A stretch of 45,678 bases of DNA. Source: Planctomycetota bacterium (GTDB lineage: Bacteria > Planctomycetota > UBA1135 > GCA-002686595). The position numbers and the translations under genes are program-made. Shown here piece after piece: positions 15,173-23,181 of this stretch. The stretch lies in contig JACRIN010000048.1 of NCBI GenBank assembly GCA_016220085.1, positions 1-45,678 of the forward strand, in the 5' to 3' direction. The notes under the pieces were generated by a model. It was not told where the DNA came from, did not search any database, and worked only from the letters and a program-made list of their open reading frames with translations. The stretch's first letter is position 1. Each line of letters starts with the position of its first letter.

Positions 15173-16573
15173 TCAGGGGCCTCGGAAGGTCAGCTCGACG
15201 ATTTGAACTTCCTGCGCGGCGAGGTCGCTGACCTTGACACCGACGGGGAAGGGCTGGCGGTATGCGTCGCGGCGCACGAATGCGAACACGGAGATCGTCG
15301 CGTCACCGAGCGGCTCGATCTCGAGCTTGTCGGATGCGACGCGCCATTCGACCGGGGTGGTCGCGGGCTCGGGGACGAACGCCTCGACCGTGTACTCGGC
15401 CTTCGTGGTCGACTTGTTTTGGAGGTGGATCGAGTAGAGGTTTTGGATGCGCTCGTCCTCGAGCGTGTACGGCATGCCGCGCGCGCGCAGCGCGGCCGCT
15501 TCGAACGACGTGCGCTTCGACGCGGTGAAACCGAACACCGTGAGTCCGAGCAGCGCGAGCCCGATGTAGAGGAACACGCGCGGCCGGAGCCAACGGTGCC
15601 CGTGGCCTTGGAAACCGCGCAACGAGTCGTAGCGGATCAGGCCTTCCCGACGCCCGACCTGCTTCATGATCGAATCGCACGCGTCGACGCAGTTGGTACA
15701 GCCGATGCACTCGAGCTGCAGCCCGTTGCGAATGTCGATGCCGGTCGGGCACACGTTCACGCAGCTCCCGCAGTCGATGCAATCGCCGTCGACGCGCCCT
15801 TTCAAACCGCGCGGCTCGCCACGCTTCTCGTCGTAGCCGATCACGACGGAGTCGTTGTCGATCAGCGCTGACTGCAAGCGCCCGTACGGACAGATGATCA
15901 CGCAGAACTGCTCGCGGAACCACGCGAAGTCGAAGTAGATCACCGCGCTGAGCGCGAGCGTCCACGAAAACGCGAGCCAGTGCCCCGACGGCCCATTCCG
16001 GATCGCCGGGAGCATCTCCTCGACCGGCATGAAGTACGCGAGCAGCGTGTGCGTGATGCCGAGCGTCAGCACGATGAAGGCGAGCTGCTTCGCGACCTTG
16101 CGCCACAGCTTGTCAAATGTCCATGCGCCCTGGTTGCGGCGCAATCGGGCGTTGCGGTCGCCCTCGATCCACACTTCGATGCGTCGGTACACGCCCTCGA
16201 GAAACACCGTCTGCGGACACGCGAACCCGCACCACACCCGCCCCAGCAACGACGTCACCGCGAACAGCGCAAACCCGAAGCCGGTGATCAGGAAGAAGAC
16301 GAGATAGAAGTCCTCGTGCGTAAACGTGTTGCCGACGACGTACGCCGTGCGGTTGGGAACGTCGAGGCGCAGGATGGGCGAGCCACCGACCCGGATCCAC
16401 GGCACGACCAAGTAGAAGGCGATCAGCGCCGCGAAGATCAAGTTCTTGCGCGTGTGCCAACGGCCCTTGACGTCGGCCGGCTGCAGCATGTTGCGCGAGC
16501 CGTCCGAGTTGATCGAGTAGACGGTGTCCAGATCCGGCTTGCGCCGGATGCCTTTTTGGATCTTGGTGGTCAC
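15173..16573 (-). CDS. ccoG: cbb3 oxidase accessory protein CcoG (FixG/RdxA)
   Basis: A membrane-bound polyferredoxin of about 466 residues, known as a copper reductase or electron-transfer factor needed for cbb3 assembly. It has several transmembrane helices with the motifs GRVWCGFACPQTVFLEG and CVIICPYGRLQSAL (cysteine pairs in the membrane domain), two 4Fe-4S cluster motifs CIDCGSCVNVCPTGID and CIGCTNCVDACD, and a C-terminal immunoglobulin-like domain (FixG_C). The start is uncertain: GTG 16573 gives VTTKIQKGIRRKPDLDTVYS and lies 28 bases after the ccoP stop, but no strong Shine-Dalgarno site is visible. An upstream start would overlap ccoP. It lies immediately upstream of the FixH-like peptide. 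Confidence 0.93.
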   Translation of the reverse strand: MTTKIQKGIRRKPDLDTVYSINSDGSRNMLQPADVKGRWHTRKNLIFAALIAFYLVVPWIRVGGSPILRLDVPNRTAYVVGNTFTHEDFYLVFFLITGFGFALFAVTSLLGRVWCGFACPQTVFLEGVYRRIEVWIEGDRNARLRRNQGAWTFDKLWRKVAKQLAFIVLTLGITHTLLAYFMPVEEMLPAIRNGPSGHWLAFSWTLALSAVIYFDFAWFREQFCVIICPYGRLQSALIDNDSVVIGYDEKRGEPRGLKGRVDGDCIDCGSCVNVCPTGIDIRNGLQLECIGCTNCVDACDSIMKQVGRREGLIRYDSLRGFQGHGHRWLRPRVFLYIGLALLGLTVFGFTASKRTSFEAAALRARGMPYTLEDERIQNLYSIHLQNKSTTKAEYTVEAFVPEPATTPVEWRVASDKLEIEPLGDATISVFAFVRRDAYRQPFPVGVKVSDLAAQEVQIVELTFRGP

Positions 16574-16601
16574 GGGAATGCGCGTTCCGGCGCGCGAGCG
16601 C

Positions 16602-17246
16602 TCAGCCGCCGCTCTTCGGCGCCGGGGCTCCGGCATCCGCGGGTTTCGGTTCGGCGGCCTTCAGAGCCGCGTTCTCCTTGTCCCACTCGGCGATCGACTT
16701 CCCTTGTGGAGCCTTGCCCGCGACGTTCAACCCCTTCCGAGTGAGTACGAAGGAAACGACCTGTCGCACGCGCACGGGACCGAGCTGATCCTTCCACGCC
16801 TGCATGCCTTTGTCCTGCACACCGTTCATGACGGTGTTGTAGATCTGCAGCGGCTCGGGTCCGTGGATCCAGAAATCGTCGGTGAGGTTCGGGCCGATGT
16901 CGCCGGCCGCTTGCGGACCGTGACATTGAACGCACTTCTGCTGGAAGATCTTCGCGCCGACATCGGTCTGCGCGGTCACCGTGGTCATGAGCAGGAGGGA
17001 CTCTGCCGTCACTTCCTTGCCCATTTCGCGCTGAAGTTGCTCTTGCGCGGCGACCTCGACCTCGTGGGAGTAGCTCTCGTCCTGCGTGAAGCCCACGCCG
17101 AACGTGTGATAGAAGAGCCAGTACCCGACCGAGAAGACGACCGCTCCATAGAGCGTGAACAGCCACCAGTTCGGCAGGCGATTGTCGTACTCCTGGATCC
17201 CGTCGAAACTGTGATCGAGGGTGACGTCTACGTGTTGGTCAGCCAT
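16602..17246 (-). CDS. ccoP: cbb3 oxidase subunit III CcoP, single-haem form
   Basis: A 214-residue membrane-anchored cytochrome c. The N-terminal FixP_N part contains DGIQEYDNRLPNWW followed by one transmembrane helix (about 28-50). The cytochrome domain has a single haem c site CVQCH (105-109) followed by GPNLTDDFWIHG, and the distal Met is probably that in GMQAW. Standard CcoP has two CxxCH motifs; here the second haem domain is absent, and the C-terminus is instead an Ala/Pro/Lys-rich tail. The ATG at 17246 overlaps the ccoQ stop by eight bases. CcoP normally feeds electrons from soluble cytochrome c to CcoO, so loss of one haem may reflect a different electron donor. Confidence 0.92.
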   Translation of the reverse strand: MADQHVDVTLDHSFDGIQEYDNRLPNWWLFTLYGAVVFSVGYWLFYHTFGVGFTQDESYSHEVEVAAQEQLQREMGKEVTAESLLLMTTVTAQTDVGAKIFQQKCVQCHGPQAAGDIGPNLTDDFWIHGPEPLQIYNTVMNGVQDKGMQAWKDQLGPVRVRQVVSFVLTRKGLNVAGKAPQGKSIAEWDKENAALKAAEPKPADAGAPAPKSGG

Positions 17247-17436
17247 GGATCGACTCCTGATGCGTGGCGCTCTCGCGGTCGGTGAAGGGCAGTCCGGACA
17301 GGCGATCGACCCGACGTGAGTCACGCATCCCGAAGGCCACCCAGAGCAACACCGCGACGAAGAATAGGAAGAAGAAGACGAGAGCGATCAGCGGCAACGT
17401 GAGCCACTCGCTCGACTTGTAGAACTCCTGGAACAC
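17239..17436 (-). CDS. ccoQ: cbb3 oxidase small subunit CcoQ
   Basis: A 65-residue protein with one long hydrophobic helix (about residues 12-36) and a charged C-terminal tail. It lies between ccoNO and ccoP, the standard position of ccoQ, and the helix-then-R/D-rich-tail layout fits the family (CcoQ/FixQ). CcoQ stabilises the interaction between CcoP and the core enzyme. It starts one base after the ccoNO stop and overlaps ccoP by eight bases. Confidence 0.85.
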   Translation of the reverse strand: MFQEFYKSSEWLTLPLIALVFFFLFFVAVLLWVAFGMRDSRRVDRLSGLPFTDRESATHQESIHG

Positions 17437-17437
17437 G

Positions 17438-19795
17438 TCACTTCACCTCCACGGCCTGCGCCAAGGGCGGAGGCTCGTGCAAGAGGCCAAGTTGTTGTAG
17501 GTACGCGATCAACGCGACGATTTCCTTGTCGGGCGCGATGTCGACGCCGCCGGTCTTCTTCAGATCGTCGGCGATCAGTCGGCCCTGGGCGAGCGCGAGC
17601 TCCTGCGAATCGTCGATCGTCTGCTGCTCGTACGGCACGCCGAGCGTGCGCATCACGGAGAGCTTCTTCGGCGTCGCCGCGAAGTCGACCGTCTGTTCGT
17701 GCAACCAGGCGTAGACCGGCATGATCGAGCCGGGTGACGTCGAGCGCGGATCACGCATGTGTTGGAAGTGCCAGAGGTTCGGGTAGCGTCCGGCGAGCCT
17801 TTGCAGGTCGGGACCGGTCCGCTTCGAACCCCACTGGTACGGGTGGTCGTACACGAACGACTCCGCGCGCGAGTAGTCGCCGTACCGCAGCGTCTCGTGG
17901 CGGAAGGGCCGGACCATCTGGCTGTGACAGAGGTAGCAGCCTTCGCGCACGTAGATGTCGCGACCCTCGAGCTCGAGCGGCGTGTACGGAACCTGCAGGT
18001 ACTTGCTCGGCGTCGCGATCATCTCGGGCTTGTTCGCCGACGCCGTCACCGCGCCGTAGTCCTTGTTCACGACCGTCGGCACGATCTCGATCAGTCCGCC
18101 GACCAGGATCGCGATCAGGACGAGCACGGTGAACAGGAACGTGCGGCCTTCGAGCAGCGCGTGCCAGCGAACCTTCTGCTCCTGATAGCGGCGGTGGTAC
18201 ATCATGCACACCACCACGAGCAGCGCGCCGATCGCCGCGACCACCGCGCTGGTGATCGGGCCGGCGAGACCAAATGCCACCGAGGCGGCGATGACGATCA
18301 CGGTCAACATCACCGGCGCGCTGAAAATCAGCGCCAGCACCGGCACTGCGGGACCTTCGTCGTGCACCGGGACGTCGACCGACTCGTTAGCGGCCTTCCC
18401 GGCGCGGACGGTCATCACCAAGTTGACGACCATCATCAGGTAGCCGCTGAAGAACGCAACGCCGCCGATCAGGCGCATTAGGTAGAGGAACTTGCCGCCA
18501 TTGAGCACTTCGACGAAGTCGGTGTTCTTGAGGAAGCCCTCGGCGTCGAGCGCTTGGAAGAACAGGCCCTGGTTGACACCGGCGACCCACATCGCGCCGA
18601 TGTAGAGCAGCATGCCGAACGTCGACAACCAGAAGTGCGCGTCGGCGAGCTTCACCGACCAGAGCTTGGTGCCCCACATCCGTGGGAACAACCAATAGAA
18701 GAGGCCGGCCGCCATGCCCGCGTTCCAACCGAGCGCGCCGCCGTGCACGTGACCGATGATCCAGTCGGTGTAGTGGCCGAGCGCGTTGACGCTCTTGATC
18801 GAGAGCAGCGGTCCCTCGAACGTCGACATCCCGTAGAAGGTCACGCCGACGATCAGGAACTTGACCACCGGGTCAGTGCGCAGCGTGTTCCACGCTCCGC
18901 GCAACGTCAGCAGTCCGTTGAGCATCCCGCCCCAGGACGGCGCCCACAGCATCACGCTGAAGACCATGCCGAGCGTCTGCGCCCATTCGGGCAGCGCCGA
19001 GTTCAGCAAGTGGTGCGGACCGGCCCAGATGTAGAGGAAGACCAGCGACCAGAAGTGCACCACCGACAGTCGGTAGCTGTACACCGGCCGACCGACCGCC
19101 TTGGGCAGGTAGTAGTACATGATCCCGAGGATCGGCGTGGTCAGGAAGAACGCCACCGCGTTGTGCCCGTACCACCACTGGACGAGAGCGTCTTGCACGC
19201 CGCCGAAGACCGGGTAGCTGTGCAGGATGCTTGTCGGGATCTGCAGGTTGTTGACGATGTACAGGACCGGGATGGTCACCACCGTCGCGATGTAGAACCA
19301 GATCGCGACGTAGAGGTTCTTCTCGTTGCGCTTCGCGATCGTCAGGAAGAAGTTGATCGCGAAAACCACCCACACGACCGCGACCATCACGTCGATCGGC
19401 CAGATGAGCTCCGCGTACTCCTTGCCCTGCGAGAGACCGAGCGGCAGCGACACCGCGGCGCACACGATGATCAGCTGCCACCCGATGAAGTGCACCCAGC
19501 TCAACGCGTCGGATCCGAGGCGCGTTCGCAGGAGCCTCTGCATCGAGTGGTAGATGCCCGCGAACATCATGTTGCCGACGAACGCGAAAATCGCGGCGTT
19601 CGTGTGCAACGGGCGCAGGCGTCCGAACGTCGTCCATTGCAGGCCTAGATTCGCCTGCCAGAACGAGAGCTGCGACGCGATGATGACACCGAGCAGCAGT
19701 CCCACCACGCCGAAGATCAGCGACGCGAGAAGGAAGGCCCGTACGACGGAGTCGTTGTACTCGACTCGTCGCGTAACGGTCGTTGAAGCGTTCAT
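17438..19795 (-). CDS. ccoNO: cbb3 oxidase fused subunits I and II (CcoN-CcoO)
   Basis: A 785-residue fusion of the catalytic subunit CcoN (about 1-480) and the monohaem cytochrome c subunit CcoO (about 555-785), joined by two or three extra hydrophobic helices. CcoN keeps its active-site residues: RPLHTNAAIF (low-spin haem His), WWYGHNAVAFFLT (CuB His), RPVYSYRLSVVHFW (region of the cross-linking Tyr), GPHHLLN (CuB His pair) and IGHVHGGALGW (haem His pair). CcoO has CYLCHSQMVRPF with the haem c site at 620-624. It reduces O2 to water with high affinity and pumps protons. The ATG at 19795 (MNASTTVTRRVEY) gives a normal N-terminus. CcoNO fusions are known from several phyla. Confidence 0.95.
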   Translation of the reverse strand: MNASTTVTRRVEYNDSVVRAFLLASLIFGVVGLLLGVIIASQLSFWQANLGLQWTTFGRLRPLHTNAAIFAFVGNMMFAGIYHSMQRLLRTRLGSDALSWVHFIGWQLIIVCAAVSLPLGLSQGKEYAELIWPIDVMVAVVWVVFAINFFLTIAKRNEKNLYVAIWFYIATVVTIPVLYIVNNLQIPTSILHSYPVFGGVQDALVQWWYGHNAVAFFLTTPILGIMYYYLPKAVGRPVYSYRLSVVHFWSLVFLYIWAGPHHLLNSALPEWAQTLGMVFSVMLWAPSWGGMLNGLLTLRGAWNTLRTDPVVKFLIVGVTFYGMSTFEGPLLSIKSVNALGHYTDWIIGHVHGGALGWNAGMAAGLFYWLFPRMWGTKLWSVKLADAHFWLSTFGMLLYIGAMWVAGVNQGLFFQALDAEGFLKNTDFVEVLNGGKFLYLMRLIGGVAFFSGYLMMVVNLVMTVRAGKAANESVDVPVHDEGPAVPVLALIFSAPVMLTVIVIAASVAFGLAGPITSAVVAAIGALLVVVCMMYHRRYQEQKVRWHALLEGRTFLFTVLVLIAILVGGLIEIVPTVVNKDYGAVTASANKPEMIATPSKYLQVPYTPLELEGRDIYVREGCYLCHSQMVRPFRHETLRYGDYSRAESFVYDHPYQWGSKRTGPDLQRLAGRYPNLWHFQHMRDPRSTSPGSIMPVYAWLHEQTVDFAATPKKLSVMRTLGVPYEQQTIDDSQELALAQGRLIADDLKKTGGVDIAPDKEIVALIAYLQQLGLLHEPPPLAQAVEVK

Positions 19796-19808
19796 GATCG
19801 TGAAGAGC

Positions 19809-20042
19809 TCAGGGTTTCGAAGGGACGGAATCGGGGGCGGCGAACGTTTCGCCGTCGACCGCGGTGGCGGTGACGGAGTGCGCGATGCCGCTTTGTTCGA
19901 GCCCACTGGGGTCGAAGAGAGGAAGTAGGGACAGACGATCCGCGTGCTCGAAATCGCGCTGGTTGAGCGAGAAGAAGAGCAAGAGGAGCCCGCCTGCGAC
20001 GAGCACGATGCTCACGAAGACCAGGACGATCAGGACGTCCAT
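19809..20042 (-). CDS. ccoS: cbb3 oxidase maturation protein CcoS
   Basis: A 77-residue protein with one N-terminal hydrophobic helix (about 2-24) followed by FFSLNQRDFEHADRLSLLPLFD. This matches the small CcoS/FixS family (helix then an x-Q-x-D-D/x-x-x-P pattern). CcoS is needed to insert the cofactors of CcoN. It overlaps the 3' end of ccoI by 13 bases and is followed by ccoNO after a 13-base gap. The C-terminal tail is longer than in typical CcoS (about 50-60 residues). Confidence 0.88.
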   Translation of the reverse strand: MDVLIVLVFVSIVLVAGGLLLLFFSLNQRDFEHADRLSLLPLFDPSGLEQSGIAHSVTATAVDGETFAAPDSVPSKP

Positions 20043-22444
20043 GCTTGGGTCCTCCGAGACAGTCGCAGGGTGGTCATCATGAGGAAGCCGATCGACGACA
20101 GCGGCATCAGCACTGCGGCTGCGATCGGTCCGATCTGGCCGGCGAGGCAGGCCGCGACCACCACGAGGTTGTAGGTGATCGCGAGCACGAGGTTGGCGCG
20201 CAGCACCGACGCGAGTCGGCGCGCCCACGCGAGCGTCACGCGCACCGCGCCGACGCCGTCGCCGAGGTAGAAGAGGTCTGCGCGCGACGGCAAGTTGGGC
20301 CGATCGACCGCGGGGGTCGCCGCGCAGTACGCCGCGTCGAACGCGAGGCCGTCGTTGATGCCGTCGCCGATCATCCACGTGTTGCGCATGTCGAGCGTGC
20401 GCACGTAGCGAGCCTTCTCCTCGGGGGAGAGAGCGCCGCGCACGCGCTCGGGATCGACGCCGAGCTCGCTCGCGACGCGCGTGACGCGCTCGTCTCGGTC
20501 GCCGCTGAGCACGTGGACGCGCAGACCGCCCGCTTCGAGGCGCCGCACCTCCTCGCGCGCGTCGGAGTTGAGCTCCTCCTCGACCTCGAGGGCCGCGAGG
20601 ACGACTCCGTCGCGCGCGAACAACGTTCGGGCGGCCTGCGTCGAGTCGGTGCCGACGACGAACGCCCGGTTGCCCAGCGTCCACGTGCGCGCGCCGAGTC
20701 GCAGCTCGAGCCCGCGCCCTGCGAACTCGCGCACTTCGAGCCCTTGGACGAGTTGGGTGCGCCCGCCGCGCGAGAGCGCCGCGTGGATGCAGCGGCTGAC
20801 CGGGTGCAAGCTCTGCGCCGCGCCTTGCGCGAGCACCGCGCGCGACTCGGGATCGAGCGCCTCGATTTCGCCGAGCGATCGCTCGGTGAGCCGCAGCGTG
20901 CCGCGCGTCAGCGTCCCGGTCTTGTCGAAGAGCACGTGACGGACACGCAGAGCGCGCCGCAGGAAGCTCGCTTCGCGCAGGAAGATGCCTCGGCGCCGGA
21001 GCGCCATGTGTACGAGCTCGTTCGCGAGCGGCATCGCGAGCCCGAGCGCGCACGGGCAGGTGACGACCAGCACCGACAACGCGACCTCGATGCCGCGCTC
21101 GAGACCTCGCGGCAACCAGAAGACGAATCCGACGGTCGCGAGCGCGAGCACGGCGAACACGTAGACGGTCGCGAATCGACTCCACCACCTGTCCTGACGA
21201 TCCTCGCGTCCGAGCGGCTTCGCACCCGAGCCGAGCAGCGAATGCAGTCGCGAGGCGCTGAACCCTTCGGCCGCAGCGAGGCGCGTCGCCGTCGCGCCTG
21301 CCTGGAACGAGCCCGCGGGGACGTTCTCGCCGGGTTCGAAGGTGCGCGGTCGCGATTCGCCGGTGATCCAATCGAGGCTCATCGTCGCGCGCTCGCCGAG
21401 CACGGTGCCCTCGACCGGCACGAGATCGCCGGGGAGGATCCAGAGCTCGTCACCGGGCTCGATCGACGCCGCGGGGATCGTCTCGAGCACGTCGTTGCGG
21501 CGCCGACGCGTGTAGAGGTCGTCGACACCGTCGCTGGCGAGCAACGAGAGGCGGTTCCTCTCGAGCACGCGCTCTTGCAGCCAACGCCCGAGCACCATCA
21601 GCGCGACGAAGATCGTGATCGTGTCGAAGTACGACGCTTCCGGTCCGCGCGCGAGCCACGCCCACACCGAGCCGCCGTATCCGAGCGCGATGCCGACCGC
21701 GATCGGCAGGTCGAGGTGCGCGACGCCGCGCCGCAGTCCGCGCCAAGCCGACACGAAGAACAGCGAGCCACCGAACGCGACCGCGAGCGTCGCGAGCGCG
21801 AAGCTCCACCGCCCGAGCACTCCGTAGAGCTCGCCGTCCTGCGGCGTCAGCCCGACGTAGTAGCAGAGGCTGAAGATCATCGTGTTCAGCGCGGCGGCGA
21901 AGCACACGCCGAGTCGCACGACCAGTCCGCGGGTCGAGCCGAGGTCGCGCTTGCGCGCGGCGCCGAAGCGGTAGCCGAAGCGCTCGACCACGCGCAGGTA
22001 GCGGCGCAGATCGAACTCGGCGGGCTTCCACAGGAACTCGGCGCGCCCGAGCGCCGGGTTGACGCGCAGATCGACCGCGCCGCGCTCGCGATTCCACAGC
22101 TCCTGGAGCAGCCACACGCACGCCGCGCAGTGCACGCCTTGGACGTCGAGCGTCAGCCGCTGCGTGCCGTTCTCCGCGGGCTTCGACGCCGCGAGCAGCG
22201 GATCGAGCCACGCGAACGTGTCCGGCCGGAGTTCGGGCGGCGGCGCGTCGCTCTCGCCTCGCAGCTCGTAGAAGCGCTCGAGCCCTTGCGCATGCAGCAG
22301 CTCGTGCACGTTCTTGCAGCCCGCGCAGCAGAACGGCCCGAGGTCGCGCGCGCGGCCGAACGGCAGCCCGCAATGCCGGCACACCTGCGTCCGCGTCTTC
22401 GCGCGATCGTCGGCTTGGCCGCGAACGGGATCGGCGGCGATCAC
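20030..22444 (-). CDS. ccoI: Copper-exporting P1B-type ATPase CcoI (FixI)
   Basis: An 804-residue membrane ATPase thought to deliver copper for cbb3 assembly. The N-terminus has a Cys-rich metal-binding domain (C22, C25, C39, C40, C43) of the kind found in CcoI/FixI, then an HMA domain with GVHCAAC (C106, C109). The core has the transmembrane metal site CPC (463-465), the phosphorylation motif DKTGTLT (D507), and the hinge motif GDGINDG. The start is GTG 22444, which overlaps the stop of the TauE/SafE gene in a four-base GTGA; no ATG gives the full Cys-rich domain. The 3' end overlaps ccoS. Confidence 0.93.
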   Translation of the reverse strand: MIAADPVRGQADDRAKTRTQVCRHCGLPFGRARDLGPFCCAGCKNVHELLHAQGLERFYELRGESDAPPPELRPDTFAWLDPLLAASKPAENGTQRLTLDVQGVHCAACVWLLQELWNRERGAVDLRVNPALGRAEFLWKPAEFDLRRYLRVVERFGYRFGAARKRDLGSTRGLVVRLGVCFAAALNTMIFSLCYYVGLTPQDGELYGVLGRWSFALATLAVAFGGSLFFVSAWRGLRRGVAHLDLPIAVGIALGYGGSVWAWLARGPEASYFDTITIFVALMVLGRWLQERVLERNRLSLLASDGVDDLYTRRRRNDVLETIPAASIEPGDELWILPGDLVPVEGTVLGERATMSLDWITGESRPRTFEPGENVPAGSFQAGATATRLAAAEGFSASRLHSLLGSGAKPLGREDRQDRWWSRFATVYVFAVLALATVGFVFWLPRGLERGIEVALSVLVVTCPCALGLAMPLANELVHMALRRRGIFLREASFLRRALRVRHVLFDKTGTLTRGTLRLTERSLGEIEALDPESRAVLAQGAAQSLHPVSRCIHAALSRGGRTQLVQGLEVREFAGRGLELRLGARTWTLGNRAFVVGTDSTQAARTLFARDGVVLAALEVEEELNSDAREEVRRLEAGGLRVHVLSGDRDERVTRVASELGVDPERVRGALSPEEKARYVRTLDMRNTWMIGDGINDGLAFDAAYCAATPAVDRPNLPSRADLFYLGDGVGAVRVTLAWARRLASVLRANLVLAITYNLVVVAACLAGQIGPIAAAVLMPLSSIGFLMMTTLRLSRRTQAWTS

Positions 22445-23181
22445 CACAGCACCACCTCGTGGAAGCGCGCGTGCGGGACGAGCTCGAGCGCGGCAAGCCC
22501 GCGCAGCGCGAGCTGGCAGGCCATCAACAACGCGAGCGCCGCGCCGACGCGATAGAAGCCGAGGCGCACCCGCTGGCCGACCCAGCGGACGCCGAACGCG
22601 AGCGCGACGAGCACCGGCACCGTGCCGGCGCCGAAGACGACCATCGCGATCGCGCCGCGCGCCGGGCTCGCCGATGCGAGCGCTGCGACCGCCGCGGTGT
22701 ACACGGGACCGCACGGCAAGAGACCGTTGGCCATGCCGAGGACGAAGCGCGCGGCGATGCCGCTCTTCGCGCCGCCGACCTTCTGCATCAACCACCGCGA
22801 GACGCGCCCGGCGAAGGGCAGCGACGCGAGCGGGAAGACGTCGAACAACGCGAGTCCGATCCAGAACAACGCCGCGGCGGCGAGGAGCGACAGCGACGCT
22901 TGCCACACGACGGTCGCCGTGCGATCCGGCAGCATCCCGCCGAGCGCGCCGAGCAGTCCGCCGAGCAACGCGTAGCTCGCGACGCGCCCCGCGTGATACA
23001 CGCCGGCCCACGCGAGCGCCGACCAACGCTGGCTGCCTTTCTGCGACGGCATCGAGACCGCGCACACGAGCGGACCACACATGCCCAAGCAGTGCCCCGC
23101 GCTCATCAAGAGCCCGAAGGCGAACAGCTGGGCGAGGTCGCTCGGCGCGGTCTCGGCCGGAGAACAGCAGTTCTGGATCAA
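22441..23181 (-). CDS. TauE/SafE-type (COG2836) membrane protein, probable copper/oxidase maturation factor
   Basis: A 246-residue inner-membrane protein with about six hydrophobic helices. The signature SAGHCLGMCGPL near residues 28-39 (H-C-x-G-M-C-G) places it in the COG2836 group of the TauE/SafE superfamily, and GMANGLLPCGPVYTA is the matching second-half motif. Members are often encoded beside ccoGHIS and are linked to metal handling or thiol transfer. The start is TTG 23181, backed by the strong Shine-Dalgarno GAAGGAGG at 23193-23186, and it overlaps the upstream stop as TTGA. An N-terminal MIQNCCSP adds a possible metal-binding Cys pair. Confidence 0.85.
   Translation of the reverse strand: MIQNCCSPAETAPSDLAQLFAFGLLMSAGHCLGMCGPLVCAVSMPSQKGSQRWSALAWAGVYHAGRVASYALLGGLLGALGGMLPDRTATVVWQASLSLLAAAALFWIGLALFDVFPLASLPFAGRVSRWLMQKVGGAKSGIAARFVLGMANGLLPCGPVYTAAVAALASASPARGAIAMVVFGAGTVPVLVALAFGVRWVGQRVRLGFYRVGAALALLMACQLALRGLAALELVPHARFHEVVLW

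Noticed and set aside
17438..19795. Artificial fusion of ccoN and ccoO by a frameshift
   Set aside because: The frame is continuous, extra helices link the domains, and CcoNO fusions are known, so the fusion is taken as real.
20045..22555. 836-codon plus-strand open frame opposite ccoI
   Set aside because: Antisense shadow of ccoI; low-complexity translation without membrane segments or motifs.
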